Of a DNA stretch of 64,000 bases, positions 1 to 8,171 are shown piece by piece (the first letter of the stretch is position 1; each line of letters opens with the position of its first letter). This stretch comes from Verrucomicrobium sp. BvORR034 (GTDB lineage: Bacteria > Verrucomicrobiota > Verrucomicrobiia > Verrucomicrobiales > Verrucomicrobiaceae), in NCBI RefSeq assembly GCF_000739635.1, contig NZ_BATQ01000171.1, forward strand, positions 62,001 through 126,000, in the 5' to 3' direction. The position numbers and the translations under genes were made by a program. The notes below the pieces were generated by a model. It was not told the origin of the DNA. It did no database searches and saw only the letters and a program-made list of their open reading frames with translations.

Positions 1-735
1 CTGGCTGGCGATCATGACCAGGCCCAGTCCCTGCTCAAGCTGGTCCCACCGGGGGATGTGCCGCCCCAATGGCGTCTGCTGCACACCCTGGGGGATGCAC
101 TGACCAAAGTGATGCCTCTGCCACCCCACGAAGCCAAGGCGGCCTACAAGGTGCAGATCAACCGGCTCCGCGGTCTGGCCAAATCCCTCCCTGCACCTAC
201 TCCCATCCTGTCAGGACAGTACACCCAGGCCGTTGAAGCGATGGCCGGCCACGCTGGGGTCGGGCTCTGGTCCTGGCAGAGGAAGTCACCCAAACCCAAG
301 CGACAGACCGAAGGCGCGGGCAGCTCCCTGGCCAGCATCGGCCCCTTTCCCATTATCGCGATTGTGGTGCTGCTGTTCCAGGTGCTGCGGCACTGTGACC
401 CAGTCCGCACCGGGTCAAGCTACGCCCCGATGCCGTCCCACGAAGAAAAAGATCGCAGCGCACGGAGGCTCCGTGAACTCCGTCAGGCGGTGGAGCAGCA
501 GAAACTCCAGGACAGGCTTCTCACGCCTTCGCCTCTTCCTCAGGTCTTGCCAGTGATTCCGCCAGGGCTGAATGGCAGGGACACCGCCCCACCCGCCCCT
601 CTGCAGGGGACACCAGTGCCGGTCTCTCCGTCTCAGGCGGACTTCGAGCGCTGGCTGGATCAAAAGCCCCACCAGCGCGGTGACACCCTGACTCCGCCGC
701 CCCTTCCCCTGGTGCCTTCCCTGCAAGGAGATTGA
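1..735 (+). CDS. C-terminal part of a membrane protein of unknown function (partial)
   Basis: The reading frame is open from the first base of the window to a TGA ending at 735, so the true start lies upstream. I do not recognise the family. The visible part has a hydrophilic N-terminal stretch, one strongly hydrophobic segment (around PFPIIAIVVLLFQVL, encoded near 346-390) that can span the membrane once, then a charged region likely to form a helix (ARRLRELRQAVEQQKLQDR) and a proline-rich tail. This suggests a single-pass anchor followed by a disordered Pro-rich domain. It lies 75 bases before glgX on the same strand. Codon use matches the neighbours. Confidence concerns the gene being real, not its role. 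Confidence 0.6.
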   Translation: MAGDHDQAQSLLKLVPPGDVPPQWRLLHTLGDALTKVMPLPPHEAKAAYKVQINRLRGLAKSLPAPTPILSGQYTQAVEAMAGHAGVGLWSWQRKSPKPKRQTEGAGSSLASIGPFPIIAIVVLLFQVLRHCDPVRTGSSYAPMPSHEEKDRSARRLRELRQAVEQQKLQDRLLTPSPLPQVLPVIPPGLNGRDTAPPAPLQGTPVPVSPSQADFERWLDQKPHQRGDTLTPPPLPLVPSLQGD

Positions 736-810
736 AATCCAACCTTTTTGTCAGTGGCCAGCTTCCTGCTAGCAGGCAAAGTGGTGCCATTCACAGAGGA
801 TGAACTGGGT

Positions 811-2964
811 ATGAGAGGACTGTTTTCCAAACTATCAACACTGTGTCTGGGGGATGACGCTCTGGTCGCGGCGCGACAGATGGCCGTCTCCCGGCAGACA
901 CCCGACCACCTGGGTGCCACCATCGTCGAAGGCGGCGTCCATTTCAGCATCTACTCCCGGGCGGCAGATGGGGTGGACCTCTGCCTGTTCGACCCGGCGG
1001 AGCCCTCGGAGGAGACCGGCCGGGTGCGCATGACGCGGGACGATGATGATGTCTGGCACGCCTTCGTGCCTGGGCTCACCGCTGGAGCCGTGTACGGCTA
1101 CCGCGCCCGCGGCCCTTGGTCGCCAACGCAGGGCAAGTGGTTCAACCCCCACAAACTCCTGCTGGACCCCTACGCCAAGGCCCTCCTGGGAGAGCCCATC
1201 TGGCAGGAGACCTACCAGAATGTCAGCGAAAAAACCGTCCGCGATTTCCATGACAGCGGTCCGGCCGCGTTGAAATCCGTCGTGATCTCAGATGAGTTCG
1301 ACTGGGAGGGAGATGCCCTGCCCGCAGTCCCCTGGCAGAACACCGTGATCTATGAGCTGCACGTCAAAGGGATGACCATGCAGCACCCGGATGTGCCCCC
1401 GGACAAGCGGGGCACGTACGCCGGGCTGGCAGATCCGGCCATCATCACCTACCTCAAGTCCATCGGCGTCACCTCCGTGCAGCTGCTGCCCGTGCACCAG
1501 CACCTGGACGATGGATTCCTCCTTGCCAAAGGTCTGACGAATTACTGGGGCTACAACACGATCGGCTTCTTTGCCCCGCACAGTGAATACGCCGGCACCC
1601 GCGACCCCCAGGCCCAGGTGGCGGAGTTCAAGACGATGGTTCGAGAACTTCACAAGGCAGGAATCGAGGTCATCCTTGACGTGGTGTACAACCACACCGC
1701 GGAGGGGGATGAGAACGGGCCCATGCTCTTCCTCCGCGGCCTGGACAATGCCGGGTACTACCTCCTGAACAACGACCACAAGGTGGTGAACTACACCGGC
1801 TGCGGCAACACGCTGAACGCGGCCAGCCCGCCCGCCTTGCGCCTGGTCATGGACAGCCTGCGGTACTGGGTTCAGGAAATGCACATCGACGGCTTCCGCT
1901 TCGACCTGGGGGCCACCATGGGACGTCGCGGTGAGCTATTCGACATCGGCTGCTCCTTCTTCCAGGGGCTCGCACAGGACCCCGTGCTGCGCCGCGTGAA
2001 GATGATCGCCGAACCCTGGGACCTGGGACCGAATGGCTATCAGGTCGGCGGCTTCCCCAAGCCCTGGCATGAACTCAACGGACGCTTCCGCGACAACGTC
2101 CGCTGCTTTTGGAAAGGCGACGAGGGACGCATGGCAGATTTTGCCAAGCGCCTCTGCGGCAGCCAGGACATCTATGGCCCCGGCGGTCGCCCGCCCTCGG
2201 CCAGTGTGAACTTTCTCACCTCGCACGATGGCTTCACGCTGCGGGATCTCTGGAGCTACAACAACAAGCACAACGAAGACAACGGCGAGGAGAACCGGGA
2301 CGGCGACAGCCACAACAACGGCTGGAACTGCGGCATCGAGGGCGACACCCGCGACGCGATTGCACTGAGCCTGCGGCGGCGGCTCTCCCGCTCCTGCCTG
2401 GCCACGCTCTTCCTTTCCCAGGGGGTCCCCTTCCTCACCATGGGGGACGAACGCTGGCGCACCCAGCGGGGCAACAACAACGGCTACTGCCAGGACAACC
2501 CCATCAGCTGGATGGACTGGACGACCAACCGGGAGTCCACCCGCATGCTGGAGTTTGTGAAGCAGCTCGCCCGCTTCCGCCAGCTCCATCCCGTGGTGCG
2601 TCGCGCCAAGTTCTTTGACGGGCGCGTCAATCCCTACACGGGAAGACCGGACATCGGCTGGCTCTGCCGCGATGGCCTGACCATGAGCCGCGAGGTCTGG
2701 CACGCCGCAGAGACCCGCTTCATCGCCGCCGTGCTGGACGATACGCAAGGAGGCAAGCGTGACAAAGCCGCCCCCATCTTGCTGTTGTTCAACAGCTCAC
2801 CAGAGGACATTGACTTCCCCATGCCGGACGGTACTTGGACTCTGGTCTTCGACACCTCCCGGGAGCCCTGTTTCCCCAAGGAGTCCGACCCGGCCAAGTC
2901 ATATGAAGAATCCTTTGCCTCAGCCAGCCGGTCCGTGGCATGTCTTGTGCTGAAATTGACCTAA
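811..2964 (+). CDS. glgX: Glycogen debranching enzyme GlgX (isoamylase-type, GH13)
   Basis: Hydrolyses alpha-1,6 branches of glycogen after phosphorylase has shortened the chains; acts in the cytoplasm. An N-terminal CBM48-like domain (motif LGATIVEGGVHFSIYS) precedes a GH13 barrel. Visible GH13 signatures are VILDVVYNHTAEG, the nucleophile in DGFRFDLG (Asp near residue 365), the acid/base in AEPWD (Glu near 401) and the third acid in TSHDGF (Asp near 473). The frame can be extended to a TTG at 748, but I prefer ATG 811 because AGAGGA lies about 10 bases upstream; ATG 880 is also possible. About 717 residues, normal for GlgX. The stop precedes pyk by 44 bases, so the two may be cotranscribed. 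Confidence 0.93.
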   Translation: MRGLFSKLSTLCLGDDALVAARQMAVSRQTPDHLGATIVEGGVHFSIYSRAADGVDLCLFDPAEPSEETGRVRMTRDDDDVWHAFVPGLTAGAVYGYRARGPWSPTQGKWFNPHKLLLDPYAKALLGEPIWQETYQNVSEKTVRDFHDSGPAALKSVVISDEFDWEGDALPAVPWQNTVIYELHVKGMTMQHPDVPPDKRGTYAGLADPAIITYLKSIGVTSVQLLPVHQHLDDGFLLAKGLTNYWGYNTIGFFAPHSEYAGTRDPQAQVAEFKTMVRELHKAGIEVILDVVYNHTAEGDENGPMLFLRGLDNAGYYLLNNDHKVVNYTGCGNTLNAASPPALRLVMDSLRYWVQEMHIDGFRFDLGATMGRRGELFDIGCSFFQGLAQDPVLRRVKMIAEPWDLGPNGYQVGGFPKPWHELNGRFRDNVRCFWKGDEGRMADFAKRLCGSQDIYGPGGRPPSASVNFLTSHDGFTLRDLWSYNNKHNEDNGEENRDGDSHNNGWNCGIEGDTRDAIALSLRRRLSRSCLATLFLSQGVPFLTMGDERWRTQRGNNNGYCQDNPISWMDWTTNRESTRMLEFVKQLARFRQLHPVVRRAKFFDGRVNPYTGRPDIGWLCRDGLTMSREVWHAAETRFIAAVLDDTQGGKRDKAAPILLLFNSSPEDIDFPMPDGTWTLVFDTSREPCFPKESDPAKSYEESFASASRSVACLVLKLT

Positions 2965-3008
2965 TGGCATCGCCCGCCCGCGGGAGTGCCAGCACCAGAA
3001 AGATTTTC

Positions 3009-4418
3009 ATGCGAAAAACGAAAATTCTCGTCACCCTCGGTCCGGCCACGGAAAGCGTTGAAAAGATCGAGGCCCTGATCCGAACGGGGGCCAACATTTT
3101 CCGGCTCAACATGAGCCATGCCTCCCATGAGTGGACGCGCAACGTGTACAACAGCATCCGGGACGCCGCCAAGCAGCTCAACTCGGACGTGGCCGTGCTC
3201 ATGGACCTCACCGGCCCCTCCATCCGCACCGGCGATGTGGAGGCCCCCTGGCAGCTCAAAAAGGGCGACACGGTGGAATTCCGCACCGATGAAACACTCT
3301 CCCCCATCGGCACCTACTCCACCACCGTTAACTACCCCGGCCTCACCCATGATCTCAAGCCGGGCGACGCCATTGCCATCGACGGCGGCATGATCCAGAT
3401 GCGGACCGTCTCCGCCATCGGCAAGCGAATCCAGGCCGAGGTGCTCACCGGCGGGGAGATGAAGTCCCGCCGTCACATCAACCTGCCCGGCGTGGATGTG
3501 AACCTCCCGCCGCTGACCAAGAAGGATTACCTGGACCTGGATCTGGGTGTCGAGCTGGGTGTGGACTATTTCGCCCTTAGCTTTGCCCGCGAGCCCGCGC
3601 ACATCCAGCACCTGGAGTTGCTCCTGGAGCAGAAGAACTCCCACGCCCGGGTCATCGCCAAAATCGAAAACCAGCAGGCCCTCAACAATCTGGACGCCCT
3701 CGTGATCGCCTCCAAGGGCATCATGGTGGCCCGCGGCGACCTCGGCAGCGAGTGTCCCGTGGAGGACCTCCCCATCATCCAGCGCGACATCATTGAGCGC
3801 TGTTCCTACCATGGTCGCAAGGTCATCGTCGCCACGCAGATGCTGGAGAGCATGATCGAAAACCCTGTGCCCACCCGGGCGGAGGTGACCGACATCTTCA
3901 ACGCCGTGACTGAGCAGGTGGACTGCGTGATGCTCAGTGGAGAGACCAGCGTGGGCAAGTACCCTGACCGCTGCGTGGACGTGCTCCACCGGGTGATCAG
4001 CCGTACGGAGAAGCGCTATCCCTCCGGTCGCTTCGCCTCCGATGCCCCCATCAAGACCAACAAACATCGCGCGGTGAAATCCGCCATCGGCCTGGCCAAC
4101 AGCATCCCCAACTCCAAGCTGCTGGTCTTCACCAAAGGCGGCACCACCGCCCACCTCTGCGCCCATCAGCGCCCGGAGTTCGCGCCCATCTTTGCCTTCA
4201 CCCCGAACCTCTACATCAGCCGCACGCTCATGTCTGCCCGCGGGGTGTTCCCGTTCGTGATGGAGTTCAACAGCAAGAACCCCAGCGCCACCATCGAGTC
4301 CGCCATCAAGACTCTCCGCGAACGCAGCCTCGTCCTCGCCGGCGATCCCATCGTCATCCTCAGCGACGTGCTGCACGATGACCTGATTGTGGATTCCATC
4401 CTGCTGAGGCAGGCATGA
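3009..4418 (+). CDS. pyk: Pyruvate kinase
   Basis: Transfers phosphate from phosphoenolpyruvate to ADP in the last step of glycolysis. The protein starts MRKTKILVTLGPATES, the classic family N-terminus, and carries RLNMSH, the catalytic lysine in AKIEN (near residue 218), the metal-binding region ARGDLG, and the long signature around ATQMLESMIENPVPTRAE and MLSGETSVGKYP. The frame is open upstream to ATGs at 2940 and 2964, but these overlap the glgX end and add a non-homologous tail; ATG 3009, with AGAAAG just upstream, fits the family. About 469 residues, usual for bacterial enzymes. It sits directly behind glgX, a pairing of glycogen breakdown with lower glycolysis. Confidence 0.94.
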   Translation: MRKTKILVTLGPATESVEKIEALIRTGANIFRLNMSHASHEWTRNVYNSIRDAAKQLNSDVAVLMDLTGPSIRTGDVEAPWQLKKGDTVEFRTDETLSPIGTYSTTVNYPGLTHDLKPGDAIAIDGGMIQMRTVSAIGKRIQAEVLTGGEMKSRRHINLPGVDVNLPPLTKKDYLDLDLGVELGVDYFALSFAREPAHIQHLELLLEQKNSHARVIAKIENQQALNNLDALVIASKGIMVARGDLGSECPVEDLPIIQRDIIERCSYHGRKVIVATQMLESMIENPVPTRAEVTDIFNAVTEQVDCVMLSGETSVGKYPDRCVDVLHRVISRTEKRYPSGRFASDAPIKTNKHRAVKSAIGLANSIPNSKLLVFTKGGTTAHLCAHQRPEFAPIFAFTPNLYISRTLMSARGVFPFVMEFNSKNPSATIESAIKTLRERSLVLAGDPIVILSDVLHDDLIVDSILLRQA

Positions 4419-4872
4419 GCCAGGGGAATGAGGAATCAACCACAGAGACGCAGAGAACACAGAGGTCGGGTTTTTTAGACAGAATTGACGGAATTAACAG
4501 AATGGGATTTCAGGCTTCGGGGCGGGTATGGTCTCGTGAAACAACCTGACCAACTGGCCCCAACACCTCCCGAGGGCCAACGGCCCGGCATCATACCAGC
4601 CTGGGGCAACGCCCCAGGTTTCATGCAATAACGGGATCATTGAGAGCTGAAGGCCCGGCCTCATTCAGTTCCGCCACCACCCTGGCGGACTTCACTGTAG
4701 AAAAACCGTCTCGGTGCTTGTTCGTCATCCACCCACAACCCCAAGAGCCGGGACGGCTCTTCTACTTTCTCTGCGGCGACACCCCACGCTCCCTCCTCTC
4801 CCACCTCCTCAGGTCTTGCGTCTTGTGTCTTTTCGTCTTGTGTCTTTCTCCGATCTGGTTTGGGTTACACCC
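4419..4872 (+). repeat. Intergenic mosaic of dispersed repeats (no gene)
   Basis: No convincing gene. From left to right it holds: a CACAGAG-type motif at 4440-4466, which recurs near 11531; a GC hairpin around 4600-4620 (CCTGGGGC-aac-GCCCCAGG) with a second short palindrome GGGCCaacGGCCC at 4574-4586; a 69-base imperfect inverted repeat at 4697-4765 listed separately; and a TC-rich stretch of GTCTTG/GTCTTT units at about 4812-4855 that runs into the leader of the next gene. Confidence 0.7.
4697..4765. repeat. Dispersed inverted-repeat element, copy 1 (second copy at 25983)
   Basis: The first and last 24 bases are imperfect reverse complements of one another (GTAGAAAAACCGTCTCGG at the left, CCGGGACGGCTCTTCTAC at the right), so the RNA or single-stranded DNA could fold into a long hairpin. 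A clearly related 69-base copy lies at 25983-26051. Both are followed within about 50 bases by a CAGGTCTxGC-TCTT-rich tail and then by a start codon. Confidence 0.75.
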
Positions 4873-6102
4873 ATGCGCACCCGGCTTCTCTTTCCTCTCT
4901 TACTCGGCATCGTCACCCTCGCCACAACCTCCCTGCGAGCCGAACCGGCATCATCCCCCTGGGACCTCGCCCAACTCTCCCAGGCTCCCGCCATCACTTG
5001 GCTCGTCAAAGAGGGCCCCATGCGCGCCCTCACCTACACGGGCCTCCCCTTCCAGGGTAAACCTTCCCAGGTCTTCGCCTACTACGCCTCCCCCGCCACG
5101 CTTTCCCCCGCCACCGACGCCCCCAAGAAATATCCCGGCGTCGTCCTCATCCACGGCGGCGGCGGCACCGCTTTCAAGGCCTGGGCGGAACTCTGGGCCA
5201 AGCGCGGCTACGCCGCCATCGCCATGGACCTCAGCGGCATGCGTCCCGAGGAGGCCGATCCCAACAAACGCACCCGCATTCCCGACGGCGGCCCCGACCA
5301 GGGCCATCCCGCCAAATTTGACACCATCCGCTCTGAAGACATCACCGATGACTGGCCGCTTCACGCCGTGGCCAACGGCATCCTGGCCCACTCCCTCCTC
5401 CTGAGCTTTCCTGAAGTGGACAAAGAACGCACCGCCGTTACCGGCATCAGTTGGGGCGGCTACACCACCTGCATCGTGGCCTCCGTGGACAGCCGGTTCA
5501 AGGCGGCCGTCCCGGTTTACGGTTGTGGTTTCCTGGACCAGAACAGCTGCTGGCTCGGTGAGTTCACTAAACTCGGTCCGGATCTCACCAAGAAATGGGT
5601 CGAGCGCTACGACCCCTCCAGCCACCTCGCCCGCTGCACGGTGCCCATCTTCTTCATGAACGGCACCAACGACTTCGCCTACCCGCTCGACAGCTACATG
5701 AAGAGCTACGATGCCGTGACCAAGACCGCCAAAAACATCCGCGTCCAAATCAAGATGCCGCACGGCCACGGCGTGGGCTGGGAACCCAAGGAGATCGGCC
5801 TCTGGGTGGACCAGCAGCTTGGCATCGGCGATGGCAAAGCGCTCCCCTCCTGCACCGCGCCCGTCCTCGCCGATGGCAGGGTGACGGCGAAAATCACTCA
5901 CTCGCTCCCGGTGAAATCGGCTGCCTTCAACTACGCGCTGCCGGGCGAGGCGGTGAACAAGCGAGAGTGGAAGAGCGTCCCGGCGACCGTCGAAAATGAC
6001 ATCGTGACCGCCCCTGCCGCTGAGCCCGGATCAGATATGTGGTTCTTCACCGTCACCGATGAACGCGACGCCATGGTCTCTTCTCCGGTGGCGTTTAAGT
6101 AG
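4873..6102 (+). CDS. Secreted alpha/beta hydrolase (dienelactone hydrolase/acetylxylan esterase-like)
   Basis: A serine hydrolase that should act outside the cytoplasm on an ester. ATG 4873 gives a good signal peptide (MRTRLLFPLLLGIVTLATTS, cleavage near LRA-E). The longer open frame from 4714 runs through a repeat and is not credible. Visible parts are the oxyanion region VVLIHGGGGT, the nucleophile elbow GISWGGYT (Ser near residue 193), the acid in NGTNDFAYP (Asp near 267) and the histidine in MPHGHGVG (near 297-299), so the triad is complete. The last 100 residues resemble the beta-sandwich tail (PhoPQ-activated/cocE-like) often found after such hydrolases. The substrate cannot be told from the sequence. 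It stands alone between repeat-rich spacers. Confidence 0.85.
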   Translation: MRTRLLFPLLLGIVTLATTSLRAEPASSPWDLAQLSQAPAITWLVKEGPMRALTYTGLPFQGKPSQVFAYYASPATLSPATDAPKKYPGVVLIHGGGGTAFKAWAELWAKRGYAAIAMDLSGMRPEEADPNKRTRIPDGGPDQGHPAKFDTIRSEDITDDWPLHAVANGILAHSLLLSFPEVDKERTAVTGISWGGYTTCIVASVDSRFKAAVPVYGCGFLDQNSCWLGEFTKLGPDLTKKWVERYDPSSHLARCTVPIFFMNGTNDFAYPLDSYMKSYDAVTKTAKNIRVQIKMPHGHGVGWEPKEIGLWVDQQLGIGDGKALPSCTAPVLADGRVTAKITHSLPVKSAAFNYALPGEAVNKREWKSVPATVENDIVTAPAAEPGSDMWFFTVTDERDAMVSSPVAFK

Positions 6103-6110
6103 CCCCCAAC

Positions 6111-6143
6111 AGCCAAACCTGCGCGCAGCAGGCACTTTTGGCT
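6111..6143 (+). other. Strong hairpin downstream of the hydrolase gene
   Basis: AGCCAAA at 6111-6117 pairs with TTTGGCT at 6137-6143, and inside it CCTGC pairs with GCAGG. It starts nine bases after the hydrolase stop. It could stabilise or end the transcript, but there is no T-tract, so I do not call it an intrinsic terminator. Confidence 0.45.
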
Positions 6144-6249
6144 CGCCCCGCGCCTGGCTGAGCCTTACTATTTGCGCCGACACCCTTTCGCGGTGCGGCT
6201 TGATCCAGGCATCAAGCCCTGAGACAACCTCAGCTCAGATCCAAACCCC

Positions 6250-6957
6250 ATGAAATACGCCACTCCGTATCTTCTCACGGTCGCTTGCTTGATTTGCCTC
6301 TGTGGCAATGCCCAGCAGCCATCAGAAACGAAAGAAGTGCCGCGCAAGCTTCCTGGCTGGGGCACGGCTCTGGACCCGGACAACGACTGCAAGTTCTTTC
6401 TCGCCAAGGACTCCTTGCTCATCAGCGTCCCTGGAGCCCGCCCTCACGATCTGGCTGCCGACATTGGCGTCATCAATGCACCACGCGTTCTCCAAGAAGT
6501 TCATGGCGACTTCACCCTGCAGGTCAAGGTGGAGGGCCGCTTCACTCCTGGTGATGAATCCACCAAAGCCGGTCGCACCGGCTACAATGGCGCCGCCCTC
6601 ATCGCCATGGCCGACTCGAACAACGTCGTCACCCTGGCCCGCGCCGTTTTGCAACACTCCGGCGAGGAAGCGCAGCCCTACGCAAACTTTGAAATCCGGG
6701 TGGGCGGCGAGCTTCAACGCCTTGGCATGACCGGAGACTACCCACTGCCCAAAGATGGCCCCGTATTCCTCCGCCTCGAACGCCGCGGCAACAAGTTCCT
6801 CGGAGCCGCAAGCACCGACGGCGTGAATTGGAATGTCCTAGAACCCAAAGAGATCCCCTCCAGCTGGCCTGCAAAACTGCAGGCTGGAGTCGCGGCCATC
6901 AGCACCTCCAAAGAAGAGTTCAATCCGCGATTCTCCAAGCTACAGACATTGAAGTAA
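6250..6957 (+). CDS. Secreted DUF1349-like (concanavalin-fold) protein
   Basis: The protein begins with a signal peptide (MKYATPYLLTVACLICLCGN, cleavage likely before AQQPSE). The rest shows the pattern of DUF1349/lectin-like beta-sandwich proteins: HGDFTLQVKVEG, GYNGAALIAMAD, a substrate-facing strand NVVTLARAV, RLERRGNKFLGAASTDGVNW and a final QAGVAAIST. Proteins of this type bind or sense sugars or accompany glycoside hydrolases, but no catalytic residues can be assigned. 235 residues. The start is ATG 6250, preceded by AAACCCC rather than a Shine-Dalgarno sequence. It ends eight bases before arr; cotranscription is possible although the functions look unrelated. Confidence 0.75.
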   Translation: MKYATPYLLTVACLICLCGNAQQPSETKEVPRKLPGWGTALDPDNDCKFFLAKDSLLISVPGARPHDLAADIGVINAPRVLQEVHGDFTLQVKVEGRFTPGDESTKAGRTGYNGAALIAMADSNNVVTLARAVLQHSGEEAQPYANFEIRVGGELQRLGMTGDYPLPKDGPVFLRLERRGNKFLGAASTDGVNWNVLEPKEIPSSWPAKLQAGVAAISTSKEEFNPRFSKLQTLK

Positions 6958-6965
6958 GTGCCCCC

Positions 6966-7382
6966 ATGGCCCTCCCCGAAGCTCCAAACACCCCGACCTA
7001 CTACCACGGTACTCGGGCCGACTTGCAACCCGGCGACATCATCGCGCCCGGCTACAACTCCAACTACGGCAGCAGGAGAAAGGCAAACTTCGTCTATCTG
7101 ACCGCCACGCTCGATGCAGCCACTTGGGGAGCCGAACTGGCCCAAGGCGAAGGACGCGGCCGAATCTACATCGTCGAACCCACAGGGCCGTTCGAAGATG
7201 ACCCGAACCTGACCGACAAGAAATTCCCCGGCAATCCGACCAAGTCCTACCGCACCCGGGAACCATTGCGAGTCACCGGCGAGATCACCGACTGGCAAGG
7301 CCATCCACCCGAAGTCTTGCAGAAGATGAAGGATCATCTTGAGAAGCTCAAGCTGGCAGGCGTGGAAGCGATTGAGGAGTAA
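6966..7382 (+). CDS. arr: Rifamycin NAD+ ADP-ribosyltransferase Arr
   Basis: Transfers ADP-ribose from NAD+ to a hydroxyl of the rifamycin ansa bridge, inactivating the antibiotic; cytoplasmic. The 138-residue product is almost a textbook Arr: YYHGTRADLQPGDIIAPGY near the N-terminus, SNYGSRRKANFVYLTATLD, AATWGAELAQGEG, GRIYIVEPTGPFEDDPN, LTDKKFPGNPTKSYRTREP and LRVTGEITDW. Length equals the family's usual 135-145. The open frame reaches back to 6828 inside the previous gene, but homology begins right after ATG 6966. No mobile element directly flanks it, though a MITE-like repeat starts about 200 bases downstream. Chromosomal arr genes are common in environmental bacteria, so it may be intrinsic. 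Confidence 0.95.
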   Translation: MALPEAPNTPTYYHGTRADLQPGDIIAPGYNSNYGSRRKANFVYLTATLDAATWGAELAQGEGRGRIYIVEPTGPFEDDPNLTDKKFPGNPTKSYRTREPLRVTGEITDWQGHPPEVLQKMKDHLEKLKLAGVEAIEE

Positions 7383-7578
7383 CTGGCGGTCCAATTCAAC
7401 CCATGGCCAAGTGATTTGGAGTTAGTACCTGAACCCATCGCCAGCCTCAGCCCGAAGTTGCGCCATTATCGGGAAGTGGATGTCTGGAGTGATTGATTCT
7501 GCCACGCCTCGCGGCCATGAAGCACCCCTTGGGCACTTGGCAGCACTCTACCGGAAGGCATCGCATACCAGGAAGTTA

Positions 7579-7751
7579 GAGCCTCCTCAAGTCGACAACT
7601 ACGACCGGCTTTGGCGGTCGCACGGAAGAAGGAATCCTCAAACACCCTCTGTATCCGCACCCACCCCGATGACTCACACCTCAACTCCCACCCACTGGTG
7701 TTTGATCGCCAACCACTCAGCGACCCTGTAGTTGTCGACGTGAGGAGGCAC
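7579..7751. repeat. MITE-like element, copy 1 (second copy at 63481)
   Basis: A roughly 173-base unit bounded by 24-base near-perfect inverted ends. The left end (7579-7602) begins GAGCCTCCTCAAGTCGACAA and the right end (7728-7751) finishes GTCGACGTGAGGAGGCAC; they differ at two positions. The second copy at 63481-63655 has identical inverted ends and a similar interior (for example CCCACTGGT and CCAACCAC are shared). Homology continues a little outside both ends (CATACC-GGAA on the left, TAGCTGAAGCGTCTG on the right), so the mobile unit may be slightly longer. It contains no gene. Confidence 0.8.
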
Positions 7752-7908
7752 TAGCTGAAGCGTCTGCAAGCTTTGCTTTCTCGCCGATGTCGCCAAGTTT
7801 CGACAGACCCTGGGGCGTCACGGGCAGGAGGCGGAAACGATACCAATTCCAATATCATTGCTCCGATTTCAATAGGCTATCGGCGCTGAAAGGGATCTTG
7901 TAGCACAG

Positions 7909-7946
7909 CCAAACGTTGGACGCGCATCAAGCGAGGCTGCGTCGGG
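7909..7946. repeat. Dispersed hairpin repeat (CCCAACGTT family), copy A
   Basis: A 38-base near-palindrome with the core GTTGGACGCGCATCAAGCGA and ends CCAAACG and CGTCGGG, preceded by TAGCACAG as in copies at 20271 and 21601. It is the most diverged of six copies in the window. Confidence 0.7.
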
Positions 7947-8171
7947 TAGCTGCGATCGAGTTCGACTCCGCAGGAGTTACGGTGGTCTAACTCGCTGCTA
8001 CCCCTGCCGGGGTGGAATACAATTTTCCTCTTATTTCGGAGGTGTCAGTCGCTTCACTCCTTCAACCTCCGGCCAATGGCTGGGATGCCTCCGGCACCCA
8101 ATTGCATCTGAAGCCAATGACGCGTCCTCCCCACCACGGCACCCCCAACACCTTGACTACTGACGCACCGG

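Larger units (their letters stand above)
7383..8171. other. Non-coding spacer holding two dispersed repeats
   Basis: About 790 bases between the arr stop and the MocR stop with no gene I can support; short open frames here lack family features. It contains a MITE-like inverted-repeat element (7579-7751) and one copy of the hairpin family (7909-7946), both listed separately. The rest shows nothing I recognise. Confidence 0.6.

Noticed and set aside
2961-4460. A long open frame on the minus strand opposite pyruvate kinase
   Set aside because: It is a shadow of the strongly recognised pyk gene; its product is His/Gly-rich and not family-like.
7480-7731. An 83-codon frame inside the first MITE-like element
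   Set aside because: The frame is not kept in the second copy of the element at 63481.
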